From Acetobacteraceae bacterium (lineage in GTDB: Bacteria; Pseudomonadota; Alphaproteobacteria; Acetobacterales; Acetobacteraceae): a DNA stretch of 64,000 bases. Of the stretch, positions 30,271 through 39,470 are shown one piece after another. The stretch is from positions 1,535,001-1,599,000 of the forward strand of contig CP039460.1 of NCBI GenBank assembly GCA_004843345.1, read 5' to 3'. The translations under genes were made by a program, and so were the position numbers. Numbering within the stretch: position 1 is the stretch's first letter; each line of letters begins with the position of its first letter. The notes beneath the pieces were generated by a model, which ran no database searches, was not told where the DNA came from, and saw only the letters and a list, made by a program, of their open reading frames with translations.

Positions 30271-30831
30271 TTAAGGAACAAAGGGAATAGGTTTGAGTGT
30301 TTCACTTAAATAGAGCGGATGGCAGGGACGGTTTTTGGTGCTGAGCTTCAAAGCGTAAAGGTTAATGCCAGCGTCTGCTAGAAATTTGGCGACTTTTGTC
30401 CCTTGCGCTTGAAGCATTTTGGCTTGAGGCGTTCCATAAGCAAGGAGAACACAATCGCTTTCTTGTGCCATTTTTAAGAGATGCTCTAGATTTTCTTTCC
30501 CAACAGGATCAGAAACTTCTAAAAGTCTTTTTTGATCTGTACAGCGATAGGCGAAAGAATTCCCAACATTCATGCTGCCATAGCCCCATTTCCGAGAAAG
30601 ACGCTGACATTTTGCAACCGTTCGGTCATCTTCTTTTTCTGTGGCGACTGAGGGATTCATCATAATCCACATAATGCGGGGCTTTGTTTTGTCCCAGACA
30701 CGGCACAATTTATAGCGGTAACAGTCTCCAAGACCACCGTATAGGGCGGTACTTTTTATATCTTCCCCTAAAAACAGCCCTTGGCTTTTACCAGCAGAGT
30801 GAGCATGTTTTAGATTACTTCTCTTGTTCAT
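30271..30831 (-). CDS. DUF1643 family protein
   Basis: A 186-residue cytoplasmic protein with DUF1643 features: IMMNPSVATEKEDDRTV, a basic block with CQRLSRKWGYG, and LLAYGTPQ. DUF1643 proteins have no established biochemical role. Its start overlaps the stop of the upstream lytic transglycosylase gene (ATGA), so it is probably co-translated with it. It converges on mutL with 9 bases between stops. Confidence 0.82.
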   Translation of the reverse strand: MNKRSNLKHAHSAGKSQGLFLGEDIKSTALYGGLGDCYRYKLCRVWDKTKPRIMWIMMNPSVATEKEDDRTVAKCQRLSRKWGYGSMNVGNSFAYRCTDQKRLLEVSDPVGKENLEHLLKMAQESDCVLLAYGTPQAKMLQAQGTKVAKFLADAGINLYALKLSTKNRPCHPLYLSETLKPIPFVP

Positions 30832-32108
30832 TTACGCTTTGGTGCGATGATAAAACAGGGGTTTGGCTTGATACGGCGGCAAGCAAGTTCAGCGCGCCCC
30901 TTGTTTAGACCTGTGACACGGCCTCGATAGAGGGGTTTCCCTGTATTGTTCGCCTGTGAAATACTGATTGTGCCATCTGCAAGTGACCAGCCAGCTTTGG
31001 CCTTGAGTTTTTTAACCTCTGTTGTGGCAGAGACGATAGAGGGGAAAGCGCCGAGTTGAACGCTCCAAGTCGTTTGCGCATTCGTGTTGCGCATTTTATT
31101 CACTTCTGCATCTAAGTCAGAGCGGGTGTTTGATGGGCTTGACATAGAAGCGCCACGGGAAGGCAATGCCGCACTCTCTGGCCGTGCTGTTCCAGATAGC
31201 CCAGGCGGATAGACAGGCATATTTGTCGCTGCTGCGGCATGTCCTGGCGGATAGACTTGCGGTGCATAAACAGGGGGAGCAGGTTTTGCCAACGGCGAGA
31301 GGGAAACTTGTGCCTTCTCTGCTGTTGAAGGATTATCAACCGCATTGTCTGTTGTATAGGTTGCAAAATCAATTGTATCGATGACCTTTGCATCCGGTGG
31401 CATTTTGTTGAGAAGTTTTGTTGCCAATCTGCTTGTCGCAGGGTCGTTGGAATAGCGGGAGACCATGAGATCCGCACGGGAACGATAACGAGGCCATGTT
31501 CCTGCAATCAACGGCCCAATAGAAGCAACATAGTTGCGTGTTTCTCTTGGAAGTCTTGCCCCACGTTTCAGATAGCGATCAAGGTTTCCCGGCCCATCAT
31601 TATAGGCGGCTAAAAAGCCCGGCGTCCCATAAATATCATACATTTGGCGGATATAAGCCGTTCCCGCCATGATGTTATCACGAGGATCGTAAGGATTAGG
31701 CCCTAGGTTATATTGCTTTCGCAGCATGTCATAAGAAGGCCCCATCAACTGCATCAGACCCATCGCTCCTGCGCCAGAAGTAATGAGTTTTCCACTTTTA
31801 TCGTAAAGATGGCCACCAGATTCTTGTAGAATGACGCCTTTGATCCATGCTTGTGGAACATCAAAACGTTTGGAAGCTTCAGCGATATAAGGGCCCCAAG
31901 GATCGTCTGTTGCGCCAGGAGGACTGTAATGATGGCGGGAGGCTTTTGCTCTATAATATTGTTCTTGTTGTGCTGCCGGCAGATTGAGATATTCGTCACC
32001 TTCAAGCGTTGGGGAAGAGCCATCCCCTGCACAAGCGGAGAGAATAACAGGAATCAATCCCGTTAGGAAAAAAAAGGAAAGATTTTTCAAAGGCCTAGAA
32101 AAGATCAT
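30828..32108 (-). CDS. Lipoprotein lytic transglycosylase with SPOR domain
   Basis: A 426-residue lipoprotein (lipobox LSAC, Cys26). The SLT domain spans about 72-190, with catalytic Glu96 in LQESGGH, GAMGLMQLM, and AAYNDGPGN. A Pro/Ala-rich linker follows, and a C-terminal SPOR domain (about 345-426, WSVQLGAFPS) binds denuded glycans at division sites. It cleaves the MurNAc-GlcNAc bond of peptidoglycan in the periplasm, probably attached to the outer membrane. Related to RlpA/MltE-type housekeeping enzymes only in domain logic. Confidence 0.92.
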   Translation of the reverse strand: MIFSRPLKNLSFFFLTGLIPVILSACAGDGSSPTLEGDEYLNLPAAQQEQYYRAKASRHHYSPPGATDDPWGPYIAEASKRFDVPQAWIKGVILQESGGHLYDKSGKLITSGAGAMGLMQLMGPSYDMLRKQYNLGPNPYDPRDNIMAGTAYIRQMYDIYGTPGFLAAYNDGPGNLDRYLKRGARLPRETRNYVASIGPLIAGTWPRYRSRADLMVSRYSNDPATSRLATKLLNKMPPDAKVIDTIDFATYTTDNAVDNPSTAEKAQVSLSPLAKPAPPVYAPQVYPPGHAAAATNMPVYPPGLSGTARPESAALPSRGASMSSPSNTRSDLDAEVNKMRNTNAQTTWSVQLGAFPSIVSATTEVKKLKAKAGWSLADGTISISQANNTGKPLYRGRVTGLNKGRAELACRRIKPNPCFIIAPKRK

Positions 32109-32277
32109 TGTGCAGAGTTCATTAGGAAATAAGAGAAAAGCCAGTTCATTCTACTTAGCAGGTTATTTATTGGGAAGGTTAGAATTTTTTATTTCTAATA
32201 AAATATAGGGCTTTTCTTAATTTTTTTTGTGATTATCTGATGGAGAAGAGAAATTTTTAATTTAAGGAGATAGAGTA

Positions 32278-32505
32278 ATGGCTTCAGGTGTATTGGATGC
32301 TGCGCGCGTGGCGAAGGCTGCTGAGCTGACACTCGCAGAATTGCGTGCAATTAAGGAACCAACAGAGGCGCAACAGAAAAAAGCGCTTTATGTCGAGCGT
32401 ATGGCAGCAATTGCAAAAGCGGCCGCTGAAACAGATAAAGAAAAGGGTGTGGGGAGTATTTCTTTGGTTTCGGAAGAATTTTGGTGGATTTCAAAACACT
32501 GGTGA
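32278..32505 (+). CDS. Small conserved-looking protein of unknown function
   Basis: A 75-residue protein I do not recognise. It is mostly helical by composition, Ala/Lys/Glu-rich, with a C-terminal aromatic segment (EEFWWISKHW). An excellent ribosome-binding site (AAGGAGA) sits 11 bases before the ATG and an intrinsic terminator lies 27 bases after the stop, so it looks like a genuine single gene. No signal peptide or membrane helix. Confidence 0.75.
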   Translation: MASGVLDAARVAKAAELTLAELRAIKEPTEAQQKKALYVERMAAIAKAAAETDKEKGVGSISLVSEEFWWISKHW

Positions 32506-32531
32506 GCTTTTTTTAAGAAGAGATTTTATGA

Positions 32532-32560
32532 AAAGAGAAGGTTTTAACGGCCTTCTCTTT
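32532..32560. terminator. Bidirectional terminator between convergent genes
   Basis: AAAGAGAAGG and CCTTCTCTTT form a perfect 10-bp stem around a 9-nt loop between the convergent small gene and the AbrB-type gene. T-rich DNA follows on the plus strand, and the A-rich left arm supplies Ts in the other direction. Confidence 0.8.
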
Positions 32561-32563
32561 ATT

Positions 32564-33709
32564 TTAGATTTTGTCTTCGTCTTCAGCTTCTTTTGTGAGA
32601 GGTTTGGCCGCATGTTTTTCAAGCCATCGACCAAGGGGTTTAGCTAAAGCAGGCCCAACGATAAGAACAGCAATCATACGGGCTGTTTGCAATGCCAGAA
32701 TGATTGGGAGGTTCACAGGAGCGCCTGCGCTGATAATGATGATTGTATCAAGCCCTCCAGGGGAGGTCGCAAGATAAGCAGACAATAAATCAATATTCGC
32801 TAATTTTGCCAAGGGGAAAGAGAGGAGCGCACATGCCCCAACAACCACTCCTGCAGAGAGGGCAACCGATGGCAGAATTCTGATAACATGTTTTAAAACA
32901 GGCTTTGTAAAGCGCATGCCAATAGACCAGCCAATAATCGTATAAGCTGGAACTCTGAGCCAATAAGGCGCATTGATGTCACAAAGTCCAAAGGATTTTA
33001 AAATTACACCGATAATAAGGACGCTGAGTAAAGAAACAGCAGGAATTCTCGCAACTAAAGTGAGCGCCGTCCCAAAGGCAATCAGTCCAAGGCTTGACCA
33101 AAGGTCAAAATGCAGTTCGTGGGAGAGTTTCACCAGTGTCGAGAGGGAAAGGGAAAGATTAGGGAGTGCAAAATAGGTTACCAGAGATGTGGCAAAGGCA
33201 ACCAATGCGACTCTGAAATAAAGCATAAAGGCGGCGACTTTCGGATCCGCACCGAAATCACCGCAGATTGCAACCATGGTGGACGCCCCGCCAGGGGAAG
33301 ATCCCCAAAGTGCAGTCGTTCCTGGAACAACACCTCTCCATGTTAAAGTTGCCCCCATTGTTAGGCTGACAATGATAACGGAAAAGGTAAAAAAGAGAAC
33401 AATCCAGAGATGTTGTGAGATTGTCGCCATTGCCGTAGCGGAAATCGCACCGACAACAAGAGCTCCCAGAACAGCTTGTGCAAAATTAAAAAAGGGTCGG
33501 CTGATTTTAATATGCCGGCCTGTAACAGCACAGAAGACAGCAGCAAGCATTGGGCCGAGCATGAGTCCAGCCCCGAGATGCACTGTAAAAAAACTTAAGG
33601 TGAAAATAATGGAGAGAATAAGAAGAAACGCCCACTTCTCAAAGAGAGAGTGGGGCTTTTCTTCTGTATGGAACGTATTTGTGGAGGGAGAGATTTGTGT
33701 TTGAGCCAC
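32564..33709 (-). CDS. AbrB-type (AbrB duplication) integral membrane protein
   Basis: A 381-residue polytopic inner-membrane protein with an internal duplication: GAGLMLGPMLAAVFCA in the first half is echoed by later SPGGASTM and SPGGLDTI segments. These match the family named after E. coli AbrB, often mislabelled as ammonia monooxygenase or transcriptional regulator. About 9-10 helices. The family is thought to include regulators or transporters, but no substrate is known. It stands 25 bases downstream of sspB, on the same strand. Confidence 0.85.
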   Translation of the reverse strand: MAQTQISPSTNTFHTEEKPHSLFEKWAFLLILSIIFTLSFFTVHLGAGLMLGPMLAAVFCAVTGRHIKISRPFFNFAQAVLGALVVGAISATAMATISQHLWIVLFFTFSVIIVSLTMGATLTWRGVVPGTTALWGSSPGGASTMVAICGDFGADPKVAAFMLYFRVALVAFATSLVTYFALPNLSLSLSTLVKLSHELHFDLWSSLGLIAFGTALTLVARIPAVSLLSVLIIGVILKSFGLCDINAPYWLRVPAYTIIGWSIGMRFTKPVLKHVIRILPSVALSAGVVVGACALLSFPLAKLANIDLLSAYLATSPGGLDTIIIISAGAPVNLPIILALQTARMIAVLIVGPALAKPLGRWLEKHAAKPLTKEAEDEDKI

Positions 33710-33734
33710 AACAAGTACCTAAAAAAATGAAAAA

Positions 33735-34310
33735 TTAGGCGCTTGCACCGCCTGAAGGAGGTTGGGGTGTTGGATTTTTCTTTTTACGGAAGCGGTCAAG
33801 CTGGACAATCTCAGCATTTTCAGAAGAAGTTTCTTTCGGTGCTGATTCATCATCTTCGTCTTCAAAAGACTCCATTTCGTCTTGAGAGCCAACAGGAACA
33901 GAAAACTGTAATTCAAGCGGAACAGCTGGATCTGAAAAGACAGCAACGGATTTGAAGGGAATAGTTAAACGGGTTGGCTGGCCATTGAAGGATAGAAGAA
34001 CAGAAAAATGCTCATTTCCAGCTTCTTTGCTGATTTTCAACTCACCAAACTGGCGTTGAAGGACAATGGTGATATTCTCAGGGTAACGGGCACGAAGCCA
34101 ATCTGGCAAAATGGCACCTGGATAATCTGTTCGGTAGGAGATGTAGAAATGATGCTCCCCTGGAAGGCCTTCTTCTGCTGCATATTCTAGGGCCTTAACC
34201 ATAACTTCCCGCTGGGCTTCTTCCAGCCATTTTGGATAGGGGATGATGCTTTGGTTTAGCAATTGTCCAAGGTCAATGGGTGTTCCATCATTGCCGTCAT
34301 TACCGCTCAT
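33735..34310 (-). CDS. sspB: ClpXP adaptor SspB (alphaproteobacterial type)
   Basis: A 191-residue stringent-starvation protein B. The N-terminal dimer domain has HHFYISYRTDYPGAILPDWL-like strands and TIVLQRQF; the acidic linker (EMESFEDEDDE) leads to a short C-terminal hydrophobic/basic tail that docks on ClpX. SspB tethers ssrA-tagged proteins to ClpXP; the tmRNA gene lies 3 kb away in this window. The linker is Glu/Asp-rich as expected of a flexible tether. Confidence 0.9.
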   Translation of the reverse strand: MSGNDGNDGTPIDLGQLLNQSIIPYPKWLEEAQREVMVKALEYAAEEGLPGEHHFYISYRTDYPGAILPDWLRARYPENITIVLQRQFGELKISKEAGNEHFSVLLSFNGQPTRLTIPFKSVAVFSDPAVPLELQFSVPVGSQDEMESFEDEDDESAPKETSSENAEIVQLDRFRKKKNPTPQPPSGGASA

Positions 34311-34496
34311 AATTTCAAATACTTTTCACGATTTTAGAGAATTAAAAAAATCAGACAAAAGTTTGCCTATATCATTTAAGGATTTCCTTGGATTATATCT
34401 TTATTCGATTTAAGGGTACAACAAAAAGATATAACTTATTTTTGGAAATGGGGATTTAGGGGGAGAATAACGCATTTTATTTTAGTCGGAGAATAG

Positions 34497-36011
34497 ATGG
34501 TTTTTTCTGAAAAAAAATATGGGCGCATCCTTGTTATTGGGGATGTGATGCTGGATCAGTATATTTTGGGGCGTATTGACAGGATTTCTCCCGAAGCGCC
34601 TGTCCCTGTTCTGCGAGAGAAAAATTTATATGCTGTTCCTGGCGGTGCAGCAAATGTCGCGGCGAATCTTGTTGCCTTGGGTGCGAGTGTAAAACTGATT
34701 GGAATGTGCGGGGAAGATTCTGAAGGTCAGAAATTGCGTACGCTTTTGGATCAGCTTGTTTTTGAAGAAAATAATCTTTCCCAGTTGGCAAAGGCACAGG
34801 GGGCAGGAAAAGTTGATACTTCCGGGCTTATTGCTTGGAAAGGGCGGCCAACGACAGTTAAAACGCGTCTTGTGAGCGGTAATCAGCAGATTGCAAGGTT
34901 GGACCGTGAGGAAACTGGAGAGTTTCCTGTCTTTATCTGCCAACAAATCATTCAGAAAGCGCAAGAGGCACTCGAATGGGCAGAGGTTGTGGTCTTCTCT
35001 GATTATAACAAAGGATGTTTAGAGGGCGGTATTTTTCAGAAAATTGCTGAATTTACGCAAAAGAGCGGCAAGCCTCTTTTGGTGGATCCTAAGCAAGCTG
35101 ATTTGTCTTTTTATAGAGGCGCTTCTCTTTTAACCCCTAATAAATCGGAACTTTCAAAAGCAACATCTTTTTCATTGGAGACAGAGATAGAAATTGAAAA
35201 AGCTTTAGCGCTTGCCGCAGAATCTTCAGGTGCAGAAATTCTACTGACACGTTCTGAAGAGGGCATGTCCTTGCGGAAACAAGAGGGAGATGTTCTGCAT
35301 TTTCCCGCAGAAAAAGTGGAAGTTGCTGATGTTTCTGGGGCAGGTGATACGGTTTTGGCAACGATTGCCGTGATGCTGGCGCGTGGTCTCGCACTTGAAG
35401 AAGCTGTTAAAGTTGCGATAGATGCAGCTGCCTTAGCCGTTTCACGCCATGGTACAGTCCAAATTACGCTTCAATCTTTGCGGCAAAAAATTAAATCTTA
35501 TTTAGAATTTGGAAAAGTGATTGAGCCTTTTGCTCCCATTTTTGAACAAGCGGTGGAGGCAGGGCGTTTTTGCAAAGAAATAAGGGAAAAGAAGAAACGG
35601 ATCATTTTTACAAATGGCTGTTTTGATATTCTTCATCTTGGACATTTGCGCCTCTTGCAGAAAGCTTCCTCTTTGGGAGACTACCTGATTGTGGGCTTAA
35701 ATACAGATGCCTCTGTTAAACGGCTTAAAGGCGCTCAACGCCCTCTTCAAAATCAAGAAGTTAGGGCTGCTTCTTTGGCGGCTTTGCGTTGGGTGGACAT
35801 GGTCGTTTTGTTCGATGAGAATACGCCTGCAGCTCTTTTGAAAGAGCTTGCTCCGAATGTGATTGTTAAGGGGGGGGATTACCGCCCTGAGGAAGTTGTC
35901 GGCGGAGAGGATGCAGAGGTTTTTCTTTTCCCCCTTGAGGAAGGATATTCGACAACGTCTTTTTATCAAAAACTTTTAAGAGATAATCAGGGTCAAAAAG
36001 GAGAGTTATAG
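34497..36011 (+). CDS. hldE: Bifunctional heptose 7-phosphate kinase/1-phosphate nucleotidyltransferase
   Basis: A 504-residue HldE (RfaE) fusion. The ribokinase-type half (1 to about 320) has GGAANVAANLVALGA and DVSGAGDTVLAT; the second half (about 365-500) is a nucleotidyltransferase with TNGCFDILHLGHLRLL. Together they make ADP-heptose precursors for the lipopolysaccharide inner core. Cytoplasmic. Directly followed by the AGE-family gene with one base between stop and start, so probably co-translated. Confidence 0.96.
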   Translation: MVFSEKKYGRILVIGDVMLDQYILGRIDRISPEAPVPVLREKNLYAVPGGAANVAANLVALGASVKLIGMCGEDSEGQKLRTLLDQLVFEENNLSQLAKAQGAGKVDTSGLIAWKGRPTTVKTRLVSGNQQIARLDREETGEFPVFICQQIIQKAQEALEWAEVVVFSDYNKGCLEGGIFQKIAEFTQKSGKPLLVDPKQADLSFYRGASLLTPNKSELSKATSFSLETEIEIEKALALAAESSGAEILLTRSEEGMSLRKQEGDVLHFPAEKVEVADVSGAGDTVLATIAVMLARGLALEEAVKVAIDAAALAVSRHGTVQITLQSLRQKIKSYLEFGKVIEPFAPIFEQAVEAGRFCKEIREKKKRIIFTNGCFDILHLGHLRLLQKASSLGDYLIVGLNTDASVKRLKGAQRPLQNQEVRAASLAALRWVDMVVLFDENTPAALLKELAPNVIVKGGDYRPEEVVGGEDAEVFLFPLEEGYSTTSFYQKLLRDNQGQKGEL

Positions 36012-36012
36012 G

Positions 36013-37215
36013 GTGTTGGCGATGAAACAATTACAGGAAAAATGGACAAGCTGGATGTTTGATGAAGCTGCGCCTTTGTGGTCTTCAGCTGGTTATCATT
36101 CAGATTTAGGCCTTTTTAATGAGATGCTGACATTTACAGGACGTGCAGAGAATCCACAAGGATTGCGTTTGATGGCGCAAGCACGTCAAGTTTCCTCTTT
36201 TGCGCTGCTAGCCTCTTTTCAAGAAGGGGATGAGGCGTGGGGTGATTTAGCATTATCTGTTATGGGAAGGTTAGAGAAGCTCTACCACAACCGAGATGGA
36301 CAAAAAGGCTGGATATTTTCCCTGAACCAAAAGCAGGAGATTTTAGAGGCTAAAAGAGACCTTTATGGGCATGCTTTCGTTCTTTTTGCTTATGCTTCGC
36401 TGGGGCATTTATTGAAAGAAAAAAATTCGCCAGCATTTCAAAAATTTCGTCAAACCTCTTTGTGTGCGGGAGAGGAAATTTTTCAACTCTTTGGCGTAGA
36501 GATAGCGGAAGGACAGTTTCAGCGTTTTTCAGAGTGGCGGGAAGTGTTGCCTTATCACGGGGAGCATGCGCAAAATCCTTGGATGCACCTCCTAGAAGCC
36601 TGTTTAAGCCTATATGAAGTCTATGGTGACATGATTTGGCAGCAGCGTGCTAAGGAAATTCTGAAGCTTTTTAAAACACATCTTGTGGCTGAAAAAGGGT
36701 TGCTGCCAGAAAAATTTGATGAACATTGGCAGGCTTTGGAAAAAGCGGGTCAGAATTCCGTAGAGCCGGGGCACTTATTTGAGTGGAGCTGGCTTTTAGG
36801 AGAAGCTTGCCGTCTTTTAGATTTAGAGGATTTTGAAGTAGAAGCTTTGCAGAAAATAGCGCAGACATTCAAAGAGTTTGCTGTTCAGTACGGGAAATCT
36901 TCTCAAAATCCCCATTGGATTGTTAATGCTGTTTTGGAAACAGGGCATGAATATAATTCAGCTATTCGGTTATGGCTTCAAACCGAATATTTGCGTCTTT
37001 TAGCTTCTAGTTACACAAAGGGCGCAAATGAAAAAATTTTGGAAAAGCTTCAAGAGCAGACAGAAATTTTCTTCGAAGATTTTACGCCAAAGCGTTTAAA
37101 AGGTGGCTGGATTGACCGTTTAAATAAAAATGGAAATCCTGAAAGCGCTTTAATGCCTGCGACTTCTTTTTACCATATTTTAAGCGCTGTTATCGCAATC
37201 AAAGCAATCGGCTAA
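36013..37215 (+). CDS. AGE-family sugar epimerase/isomerase
   Basis: A 400-residue protein of the N-acylglucosamine 2-epimerase family, an (alpha/alpha)6 barrel. It resembles the mannose/glucose isomerase-like and cellobiose epimerase members (RQVSSFALL, KRDLYGHAF, PGHLFEWSWLLG, HxYNSAIRLW-like segment with EYNSAIRLWLQTEYLR). These enzymes interconvert sugars at C2. The start is GTG at 36013, preceded by AAGGAG eight bases away. Coupling to hldE suggests a role in making a sugar for envelope glycans, but the substrate is not known. Confidence 0.87.
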   Translation: MLAMKQLQEKWTSWMFDEAAPLWSSAGYHSDLGLFNEMLTFTGRAENPQGLRLMAQARQVSSFALLASFQEGDEAWGDLALSVMGRLEKLYHNRDGQKGWIFSLNQKQEILEAKRDLYGHAFVLFAYASLGHLLKEKNSPAFQKFRQTSLCAGEEIFQLFGVEIAEGQFQRFSEWREVLPYHGEHAQNPWMHLLEACLSLYEVYGDMIWQQRAKEILKLFKTHLVAEKGLLPEKFDEHWQALEKAGQNSVEPGHLFEWSWLLGEACRLLDLEDFEVEALQKIAQTFKEFAVQYGKSSQNPHWIVNAVLETGHEYNSAIRLWLQTEYLRLLASSYTKGANEKILEKLQEQTEIFFEDFTPKRLKGGWIDRLNKNGNPESALMPATSFYHILSAVIAIKAIG

Positions 37216-37232
37216 AAGCGGAAAGAGGAAAA

Positions 37233-37520
37233 GTGGGAGGGTTTCTGTTGCTCGGTACCCTCCCGAACCGCGCTTATCTCTGCGTATTAGGCAGCGACAG
37301 CGAGCACCTCATGGTTATCATTGGCACTTATAAAGTTTTAGTCCGGTAACGGTGGTACCATGCCGAGCAAAAAGAATATCTTTATTGCGCACGTCGATCC
37401 TGTTTCGTCCCCATAGATACTTTGATAACAAAAGCATAGTTTGGTGGAGACGCCGAGCACTGCCCTCGGGTCCGTAACGCCTATTCCATAAACCGTTTAT
37501 TGCCATAGTCTGGAAAACCA
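37233..37520 (-). ncRNA. ssrA: Transfer-messenger RNA (circularly permuted, two-piece)
   Basis: Trans-translation RNA that rescues stalled ribosomes. On the minus strand the acceptor part comes first and ends in the encoded CGTCTCCACCA (37452-37442). A 29-base spacer with a hairpin follows, then the coding part starting GGGGACG at 37412, which pairs with CGTCTCC to form the 7-bp acceptor stem. The tag frame encodes ANDNHEVLAVAA. Downstream, CGGT/ACCG and GGGAGGGT/ACCCTCCC form a pseudoknot ending at 37235. The outer 5' limit is approximate. The T-arm stem CCGAG/CTCGG has a loop without the usual TTC motif. No smpB is visible in the window. Confidence 0.93.
37287..37325 (-). other. tmRNA proteolysis-tag reading frame
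   Basis: Thirteen codons within ssrA: GCC as resume codon, then the tag ANDNHEVLAVAA and TAA. The ANDN start and VAA end are typical of alphaproteobacterial tags; the VAA terminus is recognised by ClpXP, with SspB as adaptor. Confidence 0.9.
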
Positions 37521-37634
37521 GCTCTTATAAAATGGCGTGTTTTTAGCTATTTTTCAAGCCTTAGAATAAAATAAAATATAATTTTGTTTATTCAAATATT
37601 TGCTAAAAAAAGCTATCTGTGAAGGAAGATTTTC

Positions 37635-38567
37635 ATGTTAGGGAATGGTGCTATGGGGCTGACACAAGAACAACAACAAGAAGTTGCAGAATTAAGGCAA
37701 GAAAAGAAACAGACTTTTAGATCCGTAGTGCCAGGGCTGGAAGAAATTTTGTTTGAGCCATTTAAGATGCTCGATCATGGTTTTTTGCGGGTTGTTGATT
37801 ATATGGGCGATGATTCTGCGATTGTGCAGGCTGCCCGTGTTTCCTATGGGCGAGGAACGAAGAAAAGCCTTCAGGATAAGGGGCTGATCCGTTATCTTAT
37901 GCGTCATCGGCATACAACGCCTTTTGAAATGTGTGAGATTAAATTTCACGTCAAAATGCCTATTTTTGTTGCCCGTCAATGGCTTCGTCACCGTACGGCG
38001 AGTGTGAATGAGTATTCCGCACGTTATTCCGTTTTGGACAAAGAATTTTATATTCCTGCGATTGAAAGAATTGGGGAACAAAGTGAAACAAATCATCAAG
38101 GAACAGGGGATCTGCTTGCGCCAGAAAAAGCCCAGCAGGTTTTAGAGCTTTTGCGTTCAGATGCGGAGCGTTGTTACCGCAATTATGAAACGATGATGGG
38201 CAATGAAAATGAAGAGGGGCTTGCGCGTGAACTTGCGCGTATTAATCTCACTGTGGGAACTTATACGCAGTTTTATTGGAAAATTAACCTCCATAATTTA
38301 CTTCATTTTGTTTCCCTTCGTGCTGATCCCCATGCCCAGTATGAAATTCGGGTTTATGCTGAAAAAATGCTCGAAATTTTGGAGGTTTGGGTTCCTTTTG
38401 CCGCAGAAGCCTTTAGAGAATATCGTTTGGGAGCAAAGACGCTTTCCGCATCAATGGTGGAGGCTGTTAAGCGCATGATTGCAGGTGAAAAAGTCACAAG
38501 AGAAGATTCCCATATGAGTAAACGGGAATGGCTTGAAATGTGTGATGCTTTGGATTTAGAGGCTTGA
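37635..38567 (+). CDS. thyX: FAD-dependent thymidylate synthase
   Basis: ThyX makes dTMP from dUMP with FAD and methylene-tetrahydrofolate. The ThyX signature [14 protein letters not shown] is at about 118-131, and the second region has [18 protein letters not shown]. Length of 310 residues fits the alphaproteobacterial type with N-terminal and C-terminal extensions. AAGGAAG precedes the ATG. Use of ThyX in place of ThyA is common in this class. Confidence 0.96.
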   Translation: MLGNGAMGLTQEQQQEVAELRQEKKQTFRSVVPGLEEILFEPFKMLDHGFLRVVDYMGDDSAIVQAARVSYGRGTKKSLQDKGLIRYLMRHRHTTPFEMCEIKFHVKMPIFVARQWLRHRTASVNEYSARYSVLDKEFYIPAIERIGEQSETNHQGTGDLLAPEKAQQVLELLRSDAERCYRNYETMMGNENEEGLARELARINLTVGTYTQFYWKINLHNLLHFVSLRADPHAQYEIRVYAEKMLEILEVWVPFAAEAFREYRLGAKTLSASMVEAVKRMIAGEKVTREDSHMSKREWLEMCDALDLEA

Positions 38568-38571
38568 AATT

Positions 38572-38733
38572 TTGAAAAACGATGAGTTTCCAGAAGCGTA
38601 TGATTTCTTAAAAGAAGAGGACGCAAAAATCGACAAATATACTTCAAAAACCTTTCGTGTTTGGGGAGTTGTCGCTGTGATTTTGCTGGGAATTTCGATT
38701 GGGATTGAGGTTTTTTGGCCTTTGCCAAAATAA
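38572..38733 (+). CDS. Small single-span membrane protein, TTG start
   Basis: A 53-residue frame starting at TTG four bases after the thyX stop. The N-terminal half is acidic (DEFPEAYDFLKEEDAK), followed by a basic segment and one membrane helix (about 32-49, VVAVILLGISIG) ending FWPLPK. AGAGG lies about 11 bases before the TTG. The charge pattern and helix argue for a real protein, but there is no recognised family. Probably co-transcribed with thyX. Confidence 0.6.
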   Translation: MKNDEFPEAYDFLKEEDAKIDKYTSKTFRVWGVVAVILLGISIGIEVFWPLPK

Positions 38734-38827
38734 AACTTTCCCGAATTCCCCTAGGTTTTTGGCTTTCTCGGAACTATATGAGAACTACGGTTAATTATAG
38801 TAATGTTTTGAACATAAGGAATTTAAG

Positions 38828-39430
38828 ATGAGCGACTTACAGGAAACAATGATCCCTGTTCTAATTGATGTGCAGGAGACACCTAATCCGTTGGTGCGTA
38901 AGTTTGCTTTGGGACGTTCTGTTACAGGTTCTTTCGATACGGTTGAGCTAGTTGATTTTGCGCAGTCTCGGAAGATTTCTGATTTCGGGGCAGAGCTTTT
39001 TGAATATCCAGAAACGAAAAGAGTTTTTCTCGGGCGCGATTTTGTTTCTGTTATGGTACAGACAGAAACGTCTTGGGAAAGTTTTTCGCCGTTGGTTTTG
39101 AGTAAGATTAGTGAATATCTTTCTGCCAATAAGCCTTTTGTAAAAGAAGGTGTTTCGGCAGAGTCTAAAGAAGATGAAGCTGAGGTTTCTCCAGAAGATA
39201 GAGTCGTTGTTCAGCAAATTAAAGACTTAATTGAAGATCGTGTCCGTCCAGCTGTTGCCCGTGATGGGGGAGACATTATTTTTCGCAGCTACCATGATGG
39301 CATTGTCTATCTTGTGCTCAAAGGGGCTTGTGCGGGCTGTCCTTCCGCGCAGGCAACATTAAAAAATGGTGTTGAAAGATTGTTGAAACACTTTATTCCG
39401 CAAGTGCTAGAGGTTCGTCAGGCTTCCTGA
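38828..39430 (+). CDS. NifU-like iron-sulfur carrier (Nfu_N plus NifU C-domain)
   Basis: A 200-residue protein that carries and delivers Fe-S clusters. The N-terminal Nfu_N domain has ETPNPLVRKFALG (about 18-30); the C-terminal domain has RPAVARDGGD and the cluster-binding CAGC (about 178-181, GACAGCPSAQ). An acidic linker near 110-125 joins them. This architecture matches alphaproteobacterial Nfu proteins that support respiratory enzymes. AAGGAA precedes the start. Confidence 0.93.
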   Translation: MSDLQETMIPVLIDVQETPNPLVRKFALGRSVTGSFDTVELVDFAQSRKISDFGAELFEYPETKRVFLGRDFVSVMVQTETSWESFSPLVLSKISEYLSANKPFVKEGVSAESKEDEAEVSPEDRVVVQQIKDLIEDRVRPAVARDGGDIIFRSYHDGIVYLVLKGACAGCPSAQATLKNGVERLLKHFIPQVLEVRQAS

Positions 39431-39470
39431 TTTTGCATCACCTGTAAATTTCCTAAAAGAAAGAGAAAAA

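Noticed and set aside
32564-33709. AbrB transcriptional regulator or ammonia monooxygenase
   Set aside because: The protein is a polytopic membrane protein with SPGG repeats; both names are common database misnomers.
37318-37506. 62-residue minus-strand frame over ssrA
   Set aside because: It crosses the tmRNA acceptor and spacer parts and is not a protein gene.
37521-37634. ssrA promoter (TTGAAA with TATAAG)
   Set aside because: The spacing is about 22 bases, too long for a credible call.
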